A stretch of DNA of 64,000 nucleotides from Auanema rhodensis. Lineage: Eukaryota > Nematoda > Chromadorea > Rhabditida > Rhabditidae. How positions within the stretch are numbered: the stretch's first letter is position 1; every line of letters starts with the position of its first letter. The position numbers and the translations under genes were made by a program. Positions 24,201 through 38,161 of this stretch are shown piece after piece. The stretch lies in the NCBI GenBank assembly GCA_964057225.1, contig OZ059898.1, positions 20,561,267 through 20,625,266 on the forward strand, in the 5' to 3' direction. A model generated the notes under the pieces. The model ran no database searches, was not told where the DNA came from, and saw nothing but the letters and a program-made list of their open reading frames with translations.

Positions 24201-24310
24201 TTTTTCGAAAAATTTCAAAATAATTTAGCAAAAAGTAGATGTTTTTAGATTCCTTTTTTCAAGGCAAAGACGATGGACAATGTTATTCAACGAAAAAATT
24301 ATTCCTTCAC
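17991..24310. repeat. 18-monomer segmental duplication, copy 2 (6,319 bp unit)
   Basis: Type order M53-M69 is C-D-C-E-A-C-D-C-E-A-D-C-F-B-C-D-C, matching copy 1 except M41 B against M59 D, which is one base. Shared rare markers lie at 18629, 20940, the T run 21391-21397, 23000 and 23409. The differences I found are single bases: 12164/18483, 14075/20394, 15664/21983 and 16099/22418. If these are all, identity is about 99.9%; I did not do a full alignment. The unit length 6,319 is 18 x 351 plus the extra T. Confidence 0.92.
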
Positions 24311-26327
24311 GGTGAAAATCGAGGATATAAGTGTGAACTTATATCAGTTGATATCTCGGTGCATTTTTAAGCTAGCGCAAATCTGATAACACAGATCGAC
24401 GCAGCTTAAAAATCCGCATCGAATGCACTATACTACATTGAGAAACGCTTAATACAAAAATTAGTTATGATCCTTTGAAAAATGATGCATTAGTGTATGT
24501 TGAGTTTCCATGTACACTCAACAATGCTTCCAAAAACACTTTGACAAAAATTTTTTCGAAAAATTTCAAAATAATTTAGCAAAAAGTAGATGTTTTTAGA
24601 TTCCATTTTTCAAGGCAAAGACGATGGACATTGTTATTCAACGAAAAAATTAATTCTTCAGGGTGAAAATCGAGGATATAAGTGTGAACTTATATCAGTT
24701 GATATCTCGGTGCATTTTTAAGCTAGCGCAAATCTGATAACACAGATCGACGCAGCTTAAAAATCCGCAACGAATGCACTATACTACATTGAGAAACGCT
24801 TAATACAAAAATTAGTTATGATCGTTTGAAAAATGATGCATTAGTGTATGTTGAGTTTCCATGTACACTCAACATTGCTTCCAAAAACATTTTGACAAAA
24901 ATTTTTTTGAAAAATTTCAGAATAATTTAGCAAAAAGTAGATGTTTTTAGATTCCATTTTTCAAGGCAAAGACGATGGACATTGTTATTCAACGAAAAAA
25001 TTAATTCTTCAGGGTGAAAATCGAGGATATAAGTGTGAACTTATATCAGTTGATATCTCGGTGCATTTTTAAGCTAGCGCAAATCTGATAACACAGATCG
25101 ACGCAGCTTAAAAATCCGCAACGAATGCACTATACTACATTGAGAAACGCTTAATACAAAAATTAGTTATGATCGTTTGAAAAATGATGCATTAGTGTAT
25201 GTTGAATTTCCATGTACACTCAACATTGCTTCCAAAAACATTTTGACAAAAATTTTTTTGAAAAATTTCAGAATAATTTAGCAAAAAGTAGATGTTTTTA
25301 GATTCCATTTTTCAAGGCAAAGACGATGGACAATGTTATTCAACGAAAAAATTAATTCTTCAGGGTGAAAATCGAGGATATAAGTGCGAACTTATATCAG
25401 TTGATATCTCGGTGCATTTTTAAGCTAGCGCAAATCTGATAACACAGATCGGCGCAGCTTAAAAATCCGCATCGAATGCACTATACTACATTGAGAAACG
25501 CTTAATACAAAAATTAGTTATGATCCTTTGAAAAATGATGCATTAGTGTATGTTGAGTTTCCATGTACACTCAACAATGCTTCCAAAAACACTTTGACAA
25601 AAATTTTTTCGAAAAATTTCAAAATAATTTAGCAAAAAGTAGATGTTTTTAGATTCCTTTTTTCAAGGCAAAGACGATGGACAATGTTATTCAACGAAAA
25701 AATTATTCCTTCACGGTGAAAATCGAGGATATAAGTGTGAACTTATATCAGTTGATATCTCGGTGCATTTTTAAGCTAGCGCAAATCTGATAACACAGAT
25801 CGACGCAGCTTAAAAATCCGCATCGAATGCACTATACTACATTGAGAAACGCTTAATACAAAAATTAATTATGATCGTTTGAAAAATGATGCATTAGTGT
25901 ATGTTGAGTTTCCATGTACACTCAACATTGCTTCCAAAAACATTTTGACAAAAATTTTTTCGAAAAATTTCAAAATAATTTAGCAAAAAGTAGATGTTTT
26001 TAAATTTCTTATTTCAAGACAAAGACGATGGACATTGTTATTCAACGAAAAAATTAATTCTTCAGGGTGAAAATCGAGGATATAAGTGTGAACTTATATC
26101 AGTTGATATCTCGGTGCATTTTTAAGCTAGCGCAAATCTGATAACACAGATCGACGCAGCTTAAAAATCCGCATCGAATGCACTATACTACATTGAGAAA
26201 CGCTTAATACAAAAATTAGTTATGATCGTTTGAAAAATGATGCATTAGTGTATGTTGAGTTTCCATGTACACTCAACATTGCTTCCAAAAACATTTTGAC
26301 AAAAATTTTTTCGAAAAATTTCAAAAT
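24222..26327. repeat. Array block M70-M75: E-C*-C*-C-E-F
   Basis: M70 is E at the 5' end with the m252 C / m303 A / m318 C set at the 3' end. M71 and M72 are the first C* monomers (m59 T, m198 A 'gcaacg') in the window; m198 A occurs from 24770 on. M72 also has m283 A, otherwise found only up to this point and once at M156. M73 has a private m113 C in the hairpin loop, and M74 has ttaatt at about m240-245 (m243 A). M75 is type F. Confidence 0.8.
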
Positions 26328-28433
26328 AATTTAGCAAAAAGTAGATGTTTTTAGATTCCTTCATTCAAGGCAAAGACGATGGACAATGTTATTCAACGAA
26401 AAAATTAATTCTTCAGGGTGAAAATCGAGGATATAAGTGTGAACTTATATCAGTTGATATCTCGGTGCATTTTTAAGCTAGCGCAAATCTGATAACACAG
26501 ATCGACGCAGCTTAACAATCCGCATCGAATGCACTATACTACATTGAGAAACGCTTAATACAAAAATTAGTTATGATTCCTTGAAAAATGATGCATTAGT
26601 GTATGTTGAGTTTCCATGTACACTCAACATTGCTTCCAAAAACATTTTGACAAAAATTTTTTCGAAAAATTTCAGAATAATTTAGCAAAAAGTAGATGTT
26701 TTTAGATTCCATTTTTCAAGGCAAAGACGATGGACAATGTTATTCAACGAAAAAATTATTCCTTCAGGGTGAAAATCGAGGATATAAGTGTGAACTTATA
26801 TCAGTTGATATCTCGGTGCATTTTTAAGCTAGCGCAAATCTGATAACACAGATCGACGCAGCTTAAAAATCCGCATCGAATGCACTATACTACATTGAGA
26901 AACGCTTAATACAAAAATTAGTTATGATCCCTTGAAAAATGATGCATTAGTGTATGTTGAGTTTCCATGTACACTCAACATTGCTTCCAAAAACATTTTG
27001 ACAAAAATTTTTTCGAAAAATTTCAGAATAATTTAGCAAAAAGTAGATGTTTTTAGATTCCATTTTTCAAGGCAAAGACGATGGACAATGTTATTCAACG
27101 AAAAAATTATTCCTTCAGGGTGAAAATCGAGGATATAAGTGTGAACTTATATCAGTTGATATCTCGGTGCATTTTTAAGCTAGCGCAAATCTGATAACAC
27201 AGATCGACGCAGCTTAAAAATCCGCATCGAATGCACTATACTACATTGAGAAACGCTTAATACAAAAATTAGTTATGATCGTTTGAAAAATGATGCATTA
27301 GTGTATGTTGAGTTTCCATGTACACTCAACATTGCTTCCAAAAACATTTTGACAAAAATTTTTTCGAAAAATTTCAAAATAATTTAGCAAAAAGTAGATG
27401 TTTTTAGATTCCTTCATTCAAGGCAAAGACGATGGACAATGTTATTCAACGAAAAAATTAATTCTTCAGGGTGAAAATCGAGGATATAAGTGTGAACTTA
27501 TATCAGTTGATATCTCGGTGCATTTTTAAGCTAGCGCAAATCTGATAACACAGATCGACGCAGCTTAACAATCCGCATCGAATGCACTATACTACATTGA
27601 GAAACGCTTAATACAAAAATTAGTTATGATTCCTTGAAAAATGATGCATTAGTGTATGTTGAGTTTCCATGTACACTCAACATTGCTTCCAAAAACATTT
27701 TGACAAAAATTTTTTCGAAAAATTTCAGAATAATTTAGCAAAAAGTAGATGTTTTTAGATTCCATTTTTCAAGGCAAAGACGATGGACAATGTTATTCAA
27801 CGAAAAAATTATTCCTTCAGGGTGAAAATCGAGGATATAAGTGTGAACTTATATCAGTTGATATCTCGGTGCATTTTTAAGCTAGCGCAAATCTGATAAC
27901 ACAGATCGACGCAGCTTAAAAATCCGCATCGAATGCACTATACTACATTGAGAAACGCTTAATACAAAAATTAGTTATGATCCCTTGAAAAATGATGCAT
28001 TAGTGTATGTTGAGTTTCCATGTACACTCAACATTGCTTCCAAAAACATTTTGACAAAAATTTTTTCGAAAAATTTCAGAATAATTTAGCAAAAAGTAGA
28101 TGTTTTTAGATTCCATTTTTCAAGGCAAAGACGATGGACAATGTTATTCAACGAAAAAATTATTCCTTCAGGGTGAAAATCGAGGATATAAGTGTGAACT
28201 TATATCAGTTGATATCTCGGTGCATTTTTAAGCTAGCGCAAATCTGATAACACAGATCGACGCAGCTTAAAAATCCGCATCGAATGCACTATACTACATT
28301 GAGAAACGCTTAATACAAAAATTAGTTATGATCGTTTGAAAAATGATGCATTAGTGTATGTTGAGTTTCCATGTACACTCAACATTGCTTCCAAAAACAT
28401 TTTGACAAAAATTTTTTTGAAAAATTTCAGAAT
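26328..28433. repeat. B-C-C trimer HOR, two copies of 1,053 bp (M76-M78, M79-M81)
   Basis: M76 and M79 are B with m189 C (cttaacaatcc) and gattcctt at m248-255. M77 and M80 are C with gatccctt and m348 G. M78 and M81 are C with gatcgttt. The copies differ at the end: M78 has m336 C / m348 A while M81 has m336 T / m348 G. The exchange that ended the second copy therefore probably lies within M81. Confidence 0.82.
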
Positions 28434-31400
28434 AATTTAGCAAAAAGTAGATGTTTTTAGATTCCATTTTTCAAGGCAAAGACGATGGACAATGTTATTC
28501 AACGAAAAAATTAATTCTTCAGGGTGAAAATCGAGGATATAAGTGTGAACTTATATCAGTTGATATCTCGGTGCATTTTTAAGCTAGCGCAAATCTGATA
28601 ACACAGATCGGCGCAGCTTAAAAATCCGCATCGAATGCACTATACTACATTGAGAAACGCTTAATACAAAAATTAGTTATGATCCTTTGAAAAATGATGC
28701 ATTAGTGTATGTTGAGTTTCCATGTACACTCAACAATGCTTCCAAAAACACTTTGACAAAAATTTTTTCGAAAAATTTCAAAATAATTTAGCAAAAAGTA
28801 GATGTTTTTAGATTCCTTTTTTCAAGGCAAAGACGATGGACAATGTTATTCAACGAAAAAATTATTCCTTCACGGTGAAAATCGAGGATATAAGTGTGAA
28901 CTTATATCAGTTGATATCTCGGTGCATTTTTAAGCTAGCGCAAATCTGATAACACAGATCGACGCAGCTTAAAAATCCGCATCGAATGCACTATACTACA
29001 TTGAGAAACGCTTAATACAAAAATTAGTTATGATCGTTTGAAAAATGATGCATTAGTGTATGTTGAGTTTCCATGTACACTCAACATTGCTTCCAAAAAC
29101 ATTTTGACAAAAATTTTTTCGAAAAATTTCAAAATAATTTAGCAAAAAGTAGATGTTTTTAGATTCCATTTTTCAAGGCAAAGACGATGGACATTGTTAT
29201 TCAACGAAAAAATTAATTCTTCAGGGTGAAAATCGAGGATATAAGTGTGAACTTATATCAGTTGATATCTCGGTGCATTTTTAAGCTAGCGCAAATCTGA
29301 TAACACAGATCGACGCAGCTTAAAAATCCGCAACGAATGCACTATACTACATTGAGAAACGCTTAATACAAAAATTAGTTATGATCGTTTGAAAAATGAT
29401 GCATTAGTGTATGTTGAGTTTCCATGTACACTCAACATTGCTTCCAAAAACATTTTGACAAAAATTTTTTCGAAAAATTTCAAAATAATTTAGCAAAAAG
29501 TAGATGTTTTTAAATTTTTTATTTCAAGACAAAGACGATGGACATTGTTATTCAACGAAAAAATTAATTCTTCAGGGTGAAAATCGAGGATATAAGTGTG
29601 AACTTATATCAGTTGATATCTCGGTGCATTTTTAAGCTAGCGCAAATCTGATAACACAGATCGACGCAGCTTAAAAATCCGCATCGAATGCACTATACTA
29701 CATTGAGAAACGCTTAATACAAAAATTAGTTATGATCGTTTGAAAAATGATGCATTAGTGTATGTTGAGTTTCCATGTACACTCAACATTGCTTCCAAAA
29801 ACATTTTGACAAAAATTTTTTCGAAAAATTTCAAAATAATTTAGCAAAAAGTAGATGTTTTTAGATTCCATTTTTCAAGGCAAAGACGATGGACATTGTT
29901 ATTCAACGAAAAAATTAATTCTTCAGGGTGAAAATCGAGGATATAAGTGTGAACTTATATCAGTTGATATCTCGGTGCATTTTTAAGCTAGCGCAAATCT
30001 GATAACACAGATCGACGCAGCTTAAAAATCCGCAACGAATGCACTATACTACATTGAGAAACGCTTAATACAAAAATTAGTTATGATCGTTTGAAAAATG
30101 ATGCATTAGTGTATGTTGAGTTTCCATGTACACTCAACATTGCTTCCAAAAACATTTTGACAAAAATTTTTTCGAAAAATTTCAAAATAATTTAGCAAAA
30201 AGTAGATGTTTTTAGATTCCTTCATTCAAGGCAAAGACGATGGACAATGTTATTCAACGAAAAAATTAATTCTTCAGGGTGAAAATCGAGGATATAAGTG
30301 TGAACTTATATCAGTTGATATCTCGGTGCATTTTTAAGCTAGCGCAAATCTGATAACACAGATCGACGCAGCTTAAAAATCCGCATCGAATGCACTATAC
30401 TACATTGAGAAACGCTTAATACAAAAATTAGTTATGATCCCTTGAAAAATGATGCATTAGTGTATGTTGAGTTTCCATGTACACTCAACATTGCTTCCAA
30501 AAACATTTTGACAAAAATTTTTTCGAAAAATTTCAAAATAATTTAGCAAAAAGTAGATGTTTTTAGATTCCTTTATTCAAGGCAAAGACGATGGACAATG
30601 TTATTCAACGAAAAAATTAATTCTTCAGGGTGAAAATCGAGGATATAAATGTGAACTTATATCAGTTGATATCTCGGTGCATTTTTAAGCTAGCGCAAAT
30701 CTGATAACACAGATCGACGCAGCTTAAAAATCCGCATCGAATGCACTATACTACATTGAGAAACGCTTAATACAAAAATTAGTTATGATCGTTTGAAAAA
30801 TGATGCATTAGTGTATGTTGAGTTTCCATGTACACTCAACATTGCTTCCAAAAACATTTTGACAAAAATTTTTTTGAAAAATTTCAGAATAATTTAGCAA
30901 AAAGTAGATGTTTTTAGATTCCATTTTTCAAGGCAAAGACGATGGACAATGTTATTCAACGAAAAAATTAATTCTTCAGGGTGAAAATCGAGGATATAAG
31001 TGTGAACTTATATCAGTTGATATCTCGGTGCATTTTTAAGCTAGCGCAAATCTGATAACACAGATCGGCGCAGCTTAAAAATCCGCATCGAATGCACTAT
31101 ACTACATTGAGAAACGCTTAATACAAAAATTAGTTATGATCCTTTGAAAAATGATGCATTAGTGTATGTTGAGTTTTCATGTACACTCAACAATGCTTCC
31201 AAAAACACTTTGACAAAAATTTTTTCGAAAAATTTCAAAATAATTTAGCAAAAAGTAGATGTTTTTAGATTCCTTTTTTCAAGGCAAAGACGATGGACAA
31301 TGTTATTCAACGAAAAAATTATTCCTTCACGGTGAAAATCGAGGATATAAGTGTGAACTTATATCAGTTGATATCTCGGTGCATTTTTAAGCTAGCGCAA

Positions 31401-31943
31401 ATCTGATAACACAGATCGACGCAGCTTAAAAATCCGCATCGAATGCACTATACTACATTGAGAAACGCTTAATACAAAAATTAGTTATGATCCTTTGAAA
31501 AATGATGCATTAGTGTATGTTGAGTTTTCATGTACACTCAACAATGCTTCCAAAAACACTTTGACAAAAATTTTTTCGAAAAATTTCAAAATAATTTAGC
31601 AAAAAGTAGATGTTTTTAGATTCCTTTTTTCAAGGCAAAGACGATGGACAATGTTATTCAACGAAAAAATTATTCCTTCACGGTGAAAATCGAGGATATA
31701 AGTGTGAACTTATATCAGTTGATATCTCGGTGCATTTTTAAGCTAGCGCAAATCTGATAACACAGATCGACGCAGCTTAAAAATCCGCATCGAATGCACT
31801 ATACTACATTGAGAAACGCTTAATACAAAAATTAGTTATGATCGTTTGAAAAATGATGCATTAGTGTATGTTGAGTTTCCATGTACACTCAACATTGCTT
31901 CCAAAAACATTTTGACAAAAATTTTTTCGAAAAATTTCAAAAT
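28434..31943. repeat. Array block M82-M91: C-E-C*-A-C*-B-D-C-E-E
   Basis: M84 and M86 are near-identical C* monomers flanking one A (M85), a 702-bp spacing. M86-M90 spell C*-B-D-C-E, a pentamer seen again at M105-M109 and M125-M129. M89 and M90 share a private base (see the next entry). M91 is an ordinary E with m89 C and m252 G. Confidence 0.8.
30891..31592. repeat. M89-M90: single-monomer duplication marked by a private base
   Basis: Both monomers read gagttttcat instead of gagtttccat (m287 T at 31177 and 31528), a change I saw nowhere else. M90 is E in its 5' part (m89 C) but repeats the 3' part of M89 (m252 C, m303 A, m318 C). M91 is another E. This is the pattern left by an exchange of exactly one repeat unit, with the crossover inside the monomer between m89 and m252. 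Confidence 0.82.
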
Positions 31944-34049
31944 AATTTAGCAAAAAGTAGATGTTTTTAAATTTTTTATTTCAAGACAAAGACGATGGAC
32001 ATTGTTATTCAACGAAAAAATTAATTCTTCAGGGTGAAAATCGAGGATATAAGTGTGAACTTATATCAGTTGATATCTCGGTGCATTTTTAAGCTAGCGC
32101 AAATCTGATAACACAGATCGACGCAGCTTAAAAATCCGCAACGAATGCACTATACTACATTGAGAAACGCTTAATACAAAAATTAGTTATGATCGTTTGA
32201 AAAATGATGCATTAGTGTATGTTGAGTTTCCATGTACACTCAACATTGCTTCCAAAAACATTTTGACAAAAATTTTTTCGAAAAATTTCAAAATAATTTA
32301 GCAAAAAGTAGATGTTTTTAGATTCCTTCATTCAAGGCAAAGACGATGGACAATGTTATTCAACGAAAAAATTAATTCTTCAGGGTGAAAATCGAGGATA
32401 TAAGTGTGAACTTATATCAGTTGATATCTCGGTGCATTTTTAAGCTAGCGCAAATCTGATAACACAGATCGACGCAGCTTAAAAATCCGCATCGAATGCA
32501 CTATACTACATTGAGAAACGCTTAATACAAAAATTAGTTATGATCCCTTGAAAAATGATGCATTAGTGTATGTTGAGTTTCCATGTACACTCAACATTGC
32601 TTCCAAAAACATTTTGACAAAAATTTTTTCGAAAAATTTCAGAATAATTTAGCAAAAAGTAGATGTTTTTAGATTCCATTTTTCAAGGCAAAGACGATGG
32701 ACAATGTTATTCAACGAAAAAATTATTCCTTCAGGGTGAAAATCGAGGATATAAGTGTGAACTTATATCAGTTGATATCTCGGTGCATTTTTAAGCTAGC
32801 GCAAATCTGATAACACAGATCGACGCAGCTTAAAAATCCGCAACGAATGCACTATACTACATTGAGAAACGCTTAATACAAAAATTAGTTATGATCGTTT
32901 GAAAAATGATGCATTAGTGTATGTTGAGTTTCCATGTACTCTCAACATTGCTTCCAAAAACATTTTGACAAAAATTTTTTCGAAAAATTTCAAAATAATT
33001 TAGCAAAAAGTAGATGTTTTTAAATTTTTTATTTCAAGACAAAGACGATGGACATTGTTATTCAACGAAAAAATTAATTCTTCAGGGTGAAAATCGAGGA
33101 TATAAGTGTGAACTTATATCAGTTGATATCTCGGTGCATTTTTAAGCTAGCGCAAATCTGATAACACAGATCGACGCAGCTTAAAAATCCGCAACGAATG
33201 CACTATACTACATTGAGAAACGCTTAATACAAAAATTAGTTATGATCGTTTGAAAAATGATGCATTAGTGTATGTTGAGTTTCCATGTACACTCAACATT
33301 GCTTCCAAAAACATTTTGACAAAAATTTTTTCGAAAAATTTCAAAATAATTTAGCAAAAAGTAGATGTTTTTAGATTCCTTCATTCAAGGCAAAGACGAT
33401 GGACAATGTTATTCAACGAAAAAATTAATTCTTCAGGGTGAAAATCGAGGATATAAGTGTGAACTTATATCAGTTGATATCTCGGTGCATTTTTAAGCTA
33501 GCGCAAATCTGATAACACAGATCGACGCAGCTTAAAAATCCGCATCGAATGCACTATACTACATTGAGAAACGCTTAATACAAAAATTAGTTATGATCCC
33601 TTGAAAAATGATGCATTAGTGTATGTTGAGTTTCCATGTACACTCAACATTGCTTCCAAAAACATTTTGACAAAAATTTTTTCGAAAAATTTCAGAATAA
33701 TTTAGCAAAAAGTAGATGTTTTTAGATTCCATTTTTCAAGGCAAAGACGATGGACAATGTTATTCAACGAAAAAATTATTCCTTCAGGGTGAAAATCGAG
33801 GATATAAGTGTGAACTTATATCAGTTGATATCTCGGTGCATTTTTAAGCTAGCGCAAATCTGATAACACAGATCGACGCAGCTTAAAAATCCGCATCGAA
33901 TGCACTATACTACATTGAGAAACGCTTAATACAAAAATTAGTTATGATCGTTTGAAAAATGATGCATTAGTGTATGTTGAGTTTCCATGTACACTCAACA
34001 TTGCTTCCAAAAACATTTTGACAAAAATTTTTTCGAAAAATTTCAGAAT
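31944..34049. repeat. A-B-C trimer HOR, two copies of 1,053 bp (M92-M94, M95-M97)
   Basis: M92 and M95 are A with m198 A. M93 and M96 are B with gatccctt and m348 G. M94 and M97 are C with tattcc, but only M94 has m198 A. M94 has a private T in catgtactctc (m295). M97 is also the left edge of the 4.4-kb duplicated block. Confidence 0.8.
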
Positions 34050-37000
34050 AATTTAGCAAAAAGTAGATGTTTTTAGATTCCATTTTTCAAGGCAAAGACG
34101 ATGGACAATGTTATTCAACGAAAAAATTATTCCTTCAGGGTGAAAATTGAGGATATAAGTGTGAACTTATATCAGTTGATATCTCGGTGCATTTTTAAGC
34201 TAGCGCAAATCTGATAACACAGATCGACGCAGCTTAAAAATCCGCATCGAATGCACTATACTACATTGAGAAACGCTTAATACAAAAATTAGTTATGATC
34301 GTTTGAAAAATGATGCATTAGTGTATGTTGAGTTTCCATGTACACTCAACATTGCTTCCAAAAACATTTTGACAAAAATTTTTTCGAAAAATTTCAGAAT
34401 AATTTAGCAAAAAGTAGATGTTTTTAGATTCCATTTTTCAAGGCAAAGACGATGGACAATGTTATTCAACGAAAAAATTATTCCTTCAGGGTGAAAATCG
34501 AGGATATAAGTGTGAACTTATATCAGTTGATATCTCGGTGCATTTTTAAGCTAGCGCAAATCTGATAACACAGATCGACGCAGCTTAAAAATCCGCATCG
34601 AATGCACTATACTACATTGAAAAACGCTTAATACAAAAATTAGTTATGATCGTTTGAAAAATGATGCATTAGTGTATGTTGAGTTTCCATGTACACTCAA
34701 CATTGCTTCCAAAAACATTTTGACAAAAATTTTTTCGAAAAATTTCAAAATAATTTAGCAAAAAGTAGATGTTTTTAGATTCCTTTATTCAAGGCAAAGA
34801 CGATGGACAATGTTATTCAACGAAAAAATTAATTCTTCAGGGTGAAAATCGAGGATATAAATGTGAACTTATATCAGTTGATATCTCGGTGCATTTTTAA
34901 GCTAGCGCAAATCTGATAACACAGATCGACGCAGCTTAAAAATCCGCATCGAATGCACTATACTACATTGAGAAACGCTTAATACAAAAATTAGTTATGA
35001 TCGTTTGAAAAATGATGCATTAGTGTATGTTGAGTTTCCATGTACACTCAACATTGCTTCCAAAAACATTTTGACAAAAATTTTTTTGAAAAATTTCAGA
35101 ATAATTTAGCAAAAAGTAGATGTTTTTAGATTCCATTTTTTAAGGCAAAGACGATGGACAATGTTATTCAACGAAAAAATTAATTCTTCAGGGTGAAAAT
35201 CGAGGATATAAGTGTGAACTTATATCAGTTGATATCTCGGTGCATTTTTAAGCTAGCGCAAATCTGATAACACAGATCGGCGCAGCTTAAAAATCCGCAT
35301 CGAATGCACTATACTACATTGAGAAACGCTTAATACAAAAATTAGTTATGATCCTTTGAAAAATGATGCATTAGTGTATGTTGAGTTTCCATGTACACTC
35401 AACATTGCTTCCAAAAACATTTTGACAAAAATTTTTTCGAAAAATTTCAAAATAATTTAGCAAAAAGTAGATGTTTTTAGATTCCTTTATTCAAGGCAAA
35501 GACGATGGACAATGTTATTCAACGAAAAAATTAATTCTTCAGGGTGAAAATCGAGGATATAAATGTGAACTTATATCAGTTGATATCTCGGTGCATTTTT
35601 AAGCTAGCGCAAATCTGATAACACAGATCGACGCAGCTTAAAAATCCGCATCGAATGCACTATACTACATTGAGAAACGCTTAATACAAAAATTAGTTAT
35701 GATCGTTTGAAAAATGATGCATTAGTGTATGTTGAGTTTCCATGTACACTCAACATTGCTTCCAAAAACATTTTGACAAAAATTTTTTTGAAAAATTTCA
35801 GAATAATTTAGCAAAAAGTAGATGTTTTTAGATTCCATTTTTCAAGGCAAAGACGATGGACAATGTTATTCAACGAAAAAATTAATTCTTCAGGGTGAAA
35901 ATCGAGGATATAAGTGTGAACTTATATCAGTTGATATCTCGGTGCATTTTTAAGCTAGCGCAAATCTGATAACACAGATCGGCGCAGCTTAAAAATCCGC
36001 ATCGAATGCACTATACTACATTGAGAAACGCTTAATACAAAAATTAGTTATGATCCTTTGAAAAATGATGCATTAGTGTATGTTGAGTTTCCATGTACAC
36101 TCAACAATGCTTCCAAAAACACTTTGACAAAAATTTTTTCGAAAAATTTCAAAATAATTTAGCGAAAAGTAGATGTTTTTAGATTCCTTTTTTCAAGGCA
36201 AAGACGATGGACAATGTTATTCAACGAAAAAATTATTCCTTCACGGTGAAAATCGAGGATATAAGTGTGAACTTATATCAGTTGATATCTCGGTGCATTT
36301 TTAAGCTAGCGCAAATCTGATAACACAGATCGACGCAGCTTAAAAATCCGCATCGAATGCACTATACTACATTGAGAAACGCTTAATACAAAAATTAGTT
36401 ATGATCGTTTGAAAAATGATGCATTAGTGTATGTTGAGTTTCCATGTACACTCAACATTGCTTCCAAAAACATTTTGACAAAAATTTTTTCGAAAAATTT
36501 CAAAATAATTTAGCAAAAAGTAGATGTTTTTAGATTCCATTTTTCAAGGCAAAGACGATGGACATTGTTATTCAACGAAAAAATTAATTCTTCAGGGTGA
36601 AAATCGAGGATATAAGTGTGAACTTATATCAGTTGATATCTCGGTGCATTTTTAAGCTAGCGCAAATCTGATAACACAGATCGACGCAGCTTAAAAATCC
36701 GCAACGAATGCACTATACTACATTGAGAAACGCTTAATACAAAAATTAGTTATGATCGTTTGAAAAATGATGCATTAGTGTATGTTGAGTTTCCATGTAC
36801 ACTCAACATTGCTTCCAAAAACATTTTGACAAAAATTTTTTCGAAAAATTTCAAAATAATTTAGCAAAAAGTAGATGTTTTTAGATTCCTTCATTCAAGG
36901 CAAAGACGATGGACAATGTTATTCAACGAAAAAATTAATTCTTCAGGGTGAAAATCGAGGATATAAGTGTGAACTTATATCAGTTGATATCTCGGTGCAT

Positions 37001-38161
37001 TTTTAAGCTAGCGCAAATCTGATAACACAGATCGACGCAGCTTAAAAATCCGCATCGAATGCACTATACTACATTGAGAAACGCTTAATACAAAAATTAG
37101 TTATGATCCCTTGAAAAATGATGCATTAGTGTATGTTGAGTTTCCATGTACACTCAACATTGCTTCCAAAAACATTTTGACAAAAATTTTTTCGAAAAAT
37201 TTCAAAATAATTTAGCAAAAAGTAGATGTTTTTAGATTCCTTTATTCAAGGCAAAGACGATGGACAATGTTATTCAACGAAAAAAATAATTCTTCAGGGT
37301 GAAAATCGAGGATATAAATGTGAACTTATATCAGTTGATATCTCGGTGCATTTTTAAGCTAGCGCAAATCTGATAACACAGATCGACGCAGCTTAAAAAT
37401 CCGCATCGAATGCACTATACTACATTGAGAAACGCTTAATACAAAAATTAGTTATGATCGTTTGAAAAATGATGCATTAGTGTATGTTGAGTTTCCATGT
37501 ACACTCAACATTGCTTCCAAAAACATTTTGACAAAAATTTTTTTGAAAAATTTCAGAATAATTTAGCAAAAAGTAGATGTTTTTAGATTCCATTTTTCAA
37601 GGCAAAGACGATGGACAATGTTATTCAACGAAAAAATTAATTCTTCAGGGTGAAAATCGAGGATATAAGTGTGAACTTATATCAGTTGATATCTCGGTGC
37701 ATTTTTAAGCTAGCGCAAATCTGATAACACAGATCGGCGCAGCTTAAAAATCCGCATCGAATGCACTATACTACATTGAGAAACGCTTAATACAAAAATT
37801 AGTTATGATCCTTTGAAAAATGATGCATTAGTGTATGTTGAGTTTCCATGTACACTCAACAATGCTTCCAAAAACACTTTGACAAAAATTTTTTCGAAAA
37901 ATTTCAAAATAATTTAGCAAAAAGTAGATGTTTTTAGATTCCTTTTTTCAAGGCAAAGACGATGGACAATGTTATTCAACGAAAAAATTATTCCTTCACG
38001 GTGAAAATCGAGGATATAAGTGTGAACTTATATCAGTTGATATCTCGGTGCATTTTTAAGCTAGCGCAAATCTGATAACACAGATCGACGCAGCTTAAAA
38101 ATCCGCATCGAATGCACTATACTACATTGAGAAACGCTTAATACAAAAATTAGTTATGATC
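33732..38161. repeat. 4,430-bp duplicated block, copy 1 (M97-M109)
   Basis: Types are (C)-C-C-D-C-D-C-E-C*-B-D-C-(E). It matches 40775-45204 at an offset of 7,043 bp (20 x 351 + 23). Shared rare markers are m99 T at 34148, m221 A at 34621 and m78 A at 37286. Copy-specific bases are m39 T at 35141 (M101) and m9 G at 36164 (M104). The right edge is inside M109, whose 3' part switches to gatccctt / m348 G. Confidence 0.85.

Noticed and set aside
11672-24473. Assembly artefact as the cause of the 6.3-kb duplication
   Set aside because: The copies differ at four or more bases and are joined through a plausible hybrid monomer, which argues for a real duplication. Only spanning reads can settle it.
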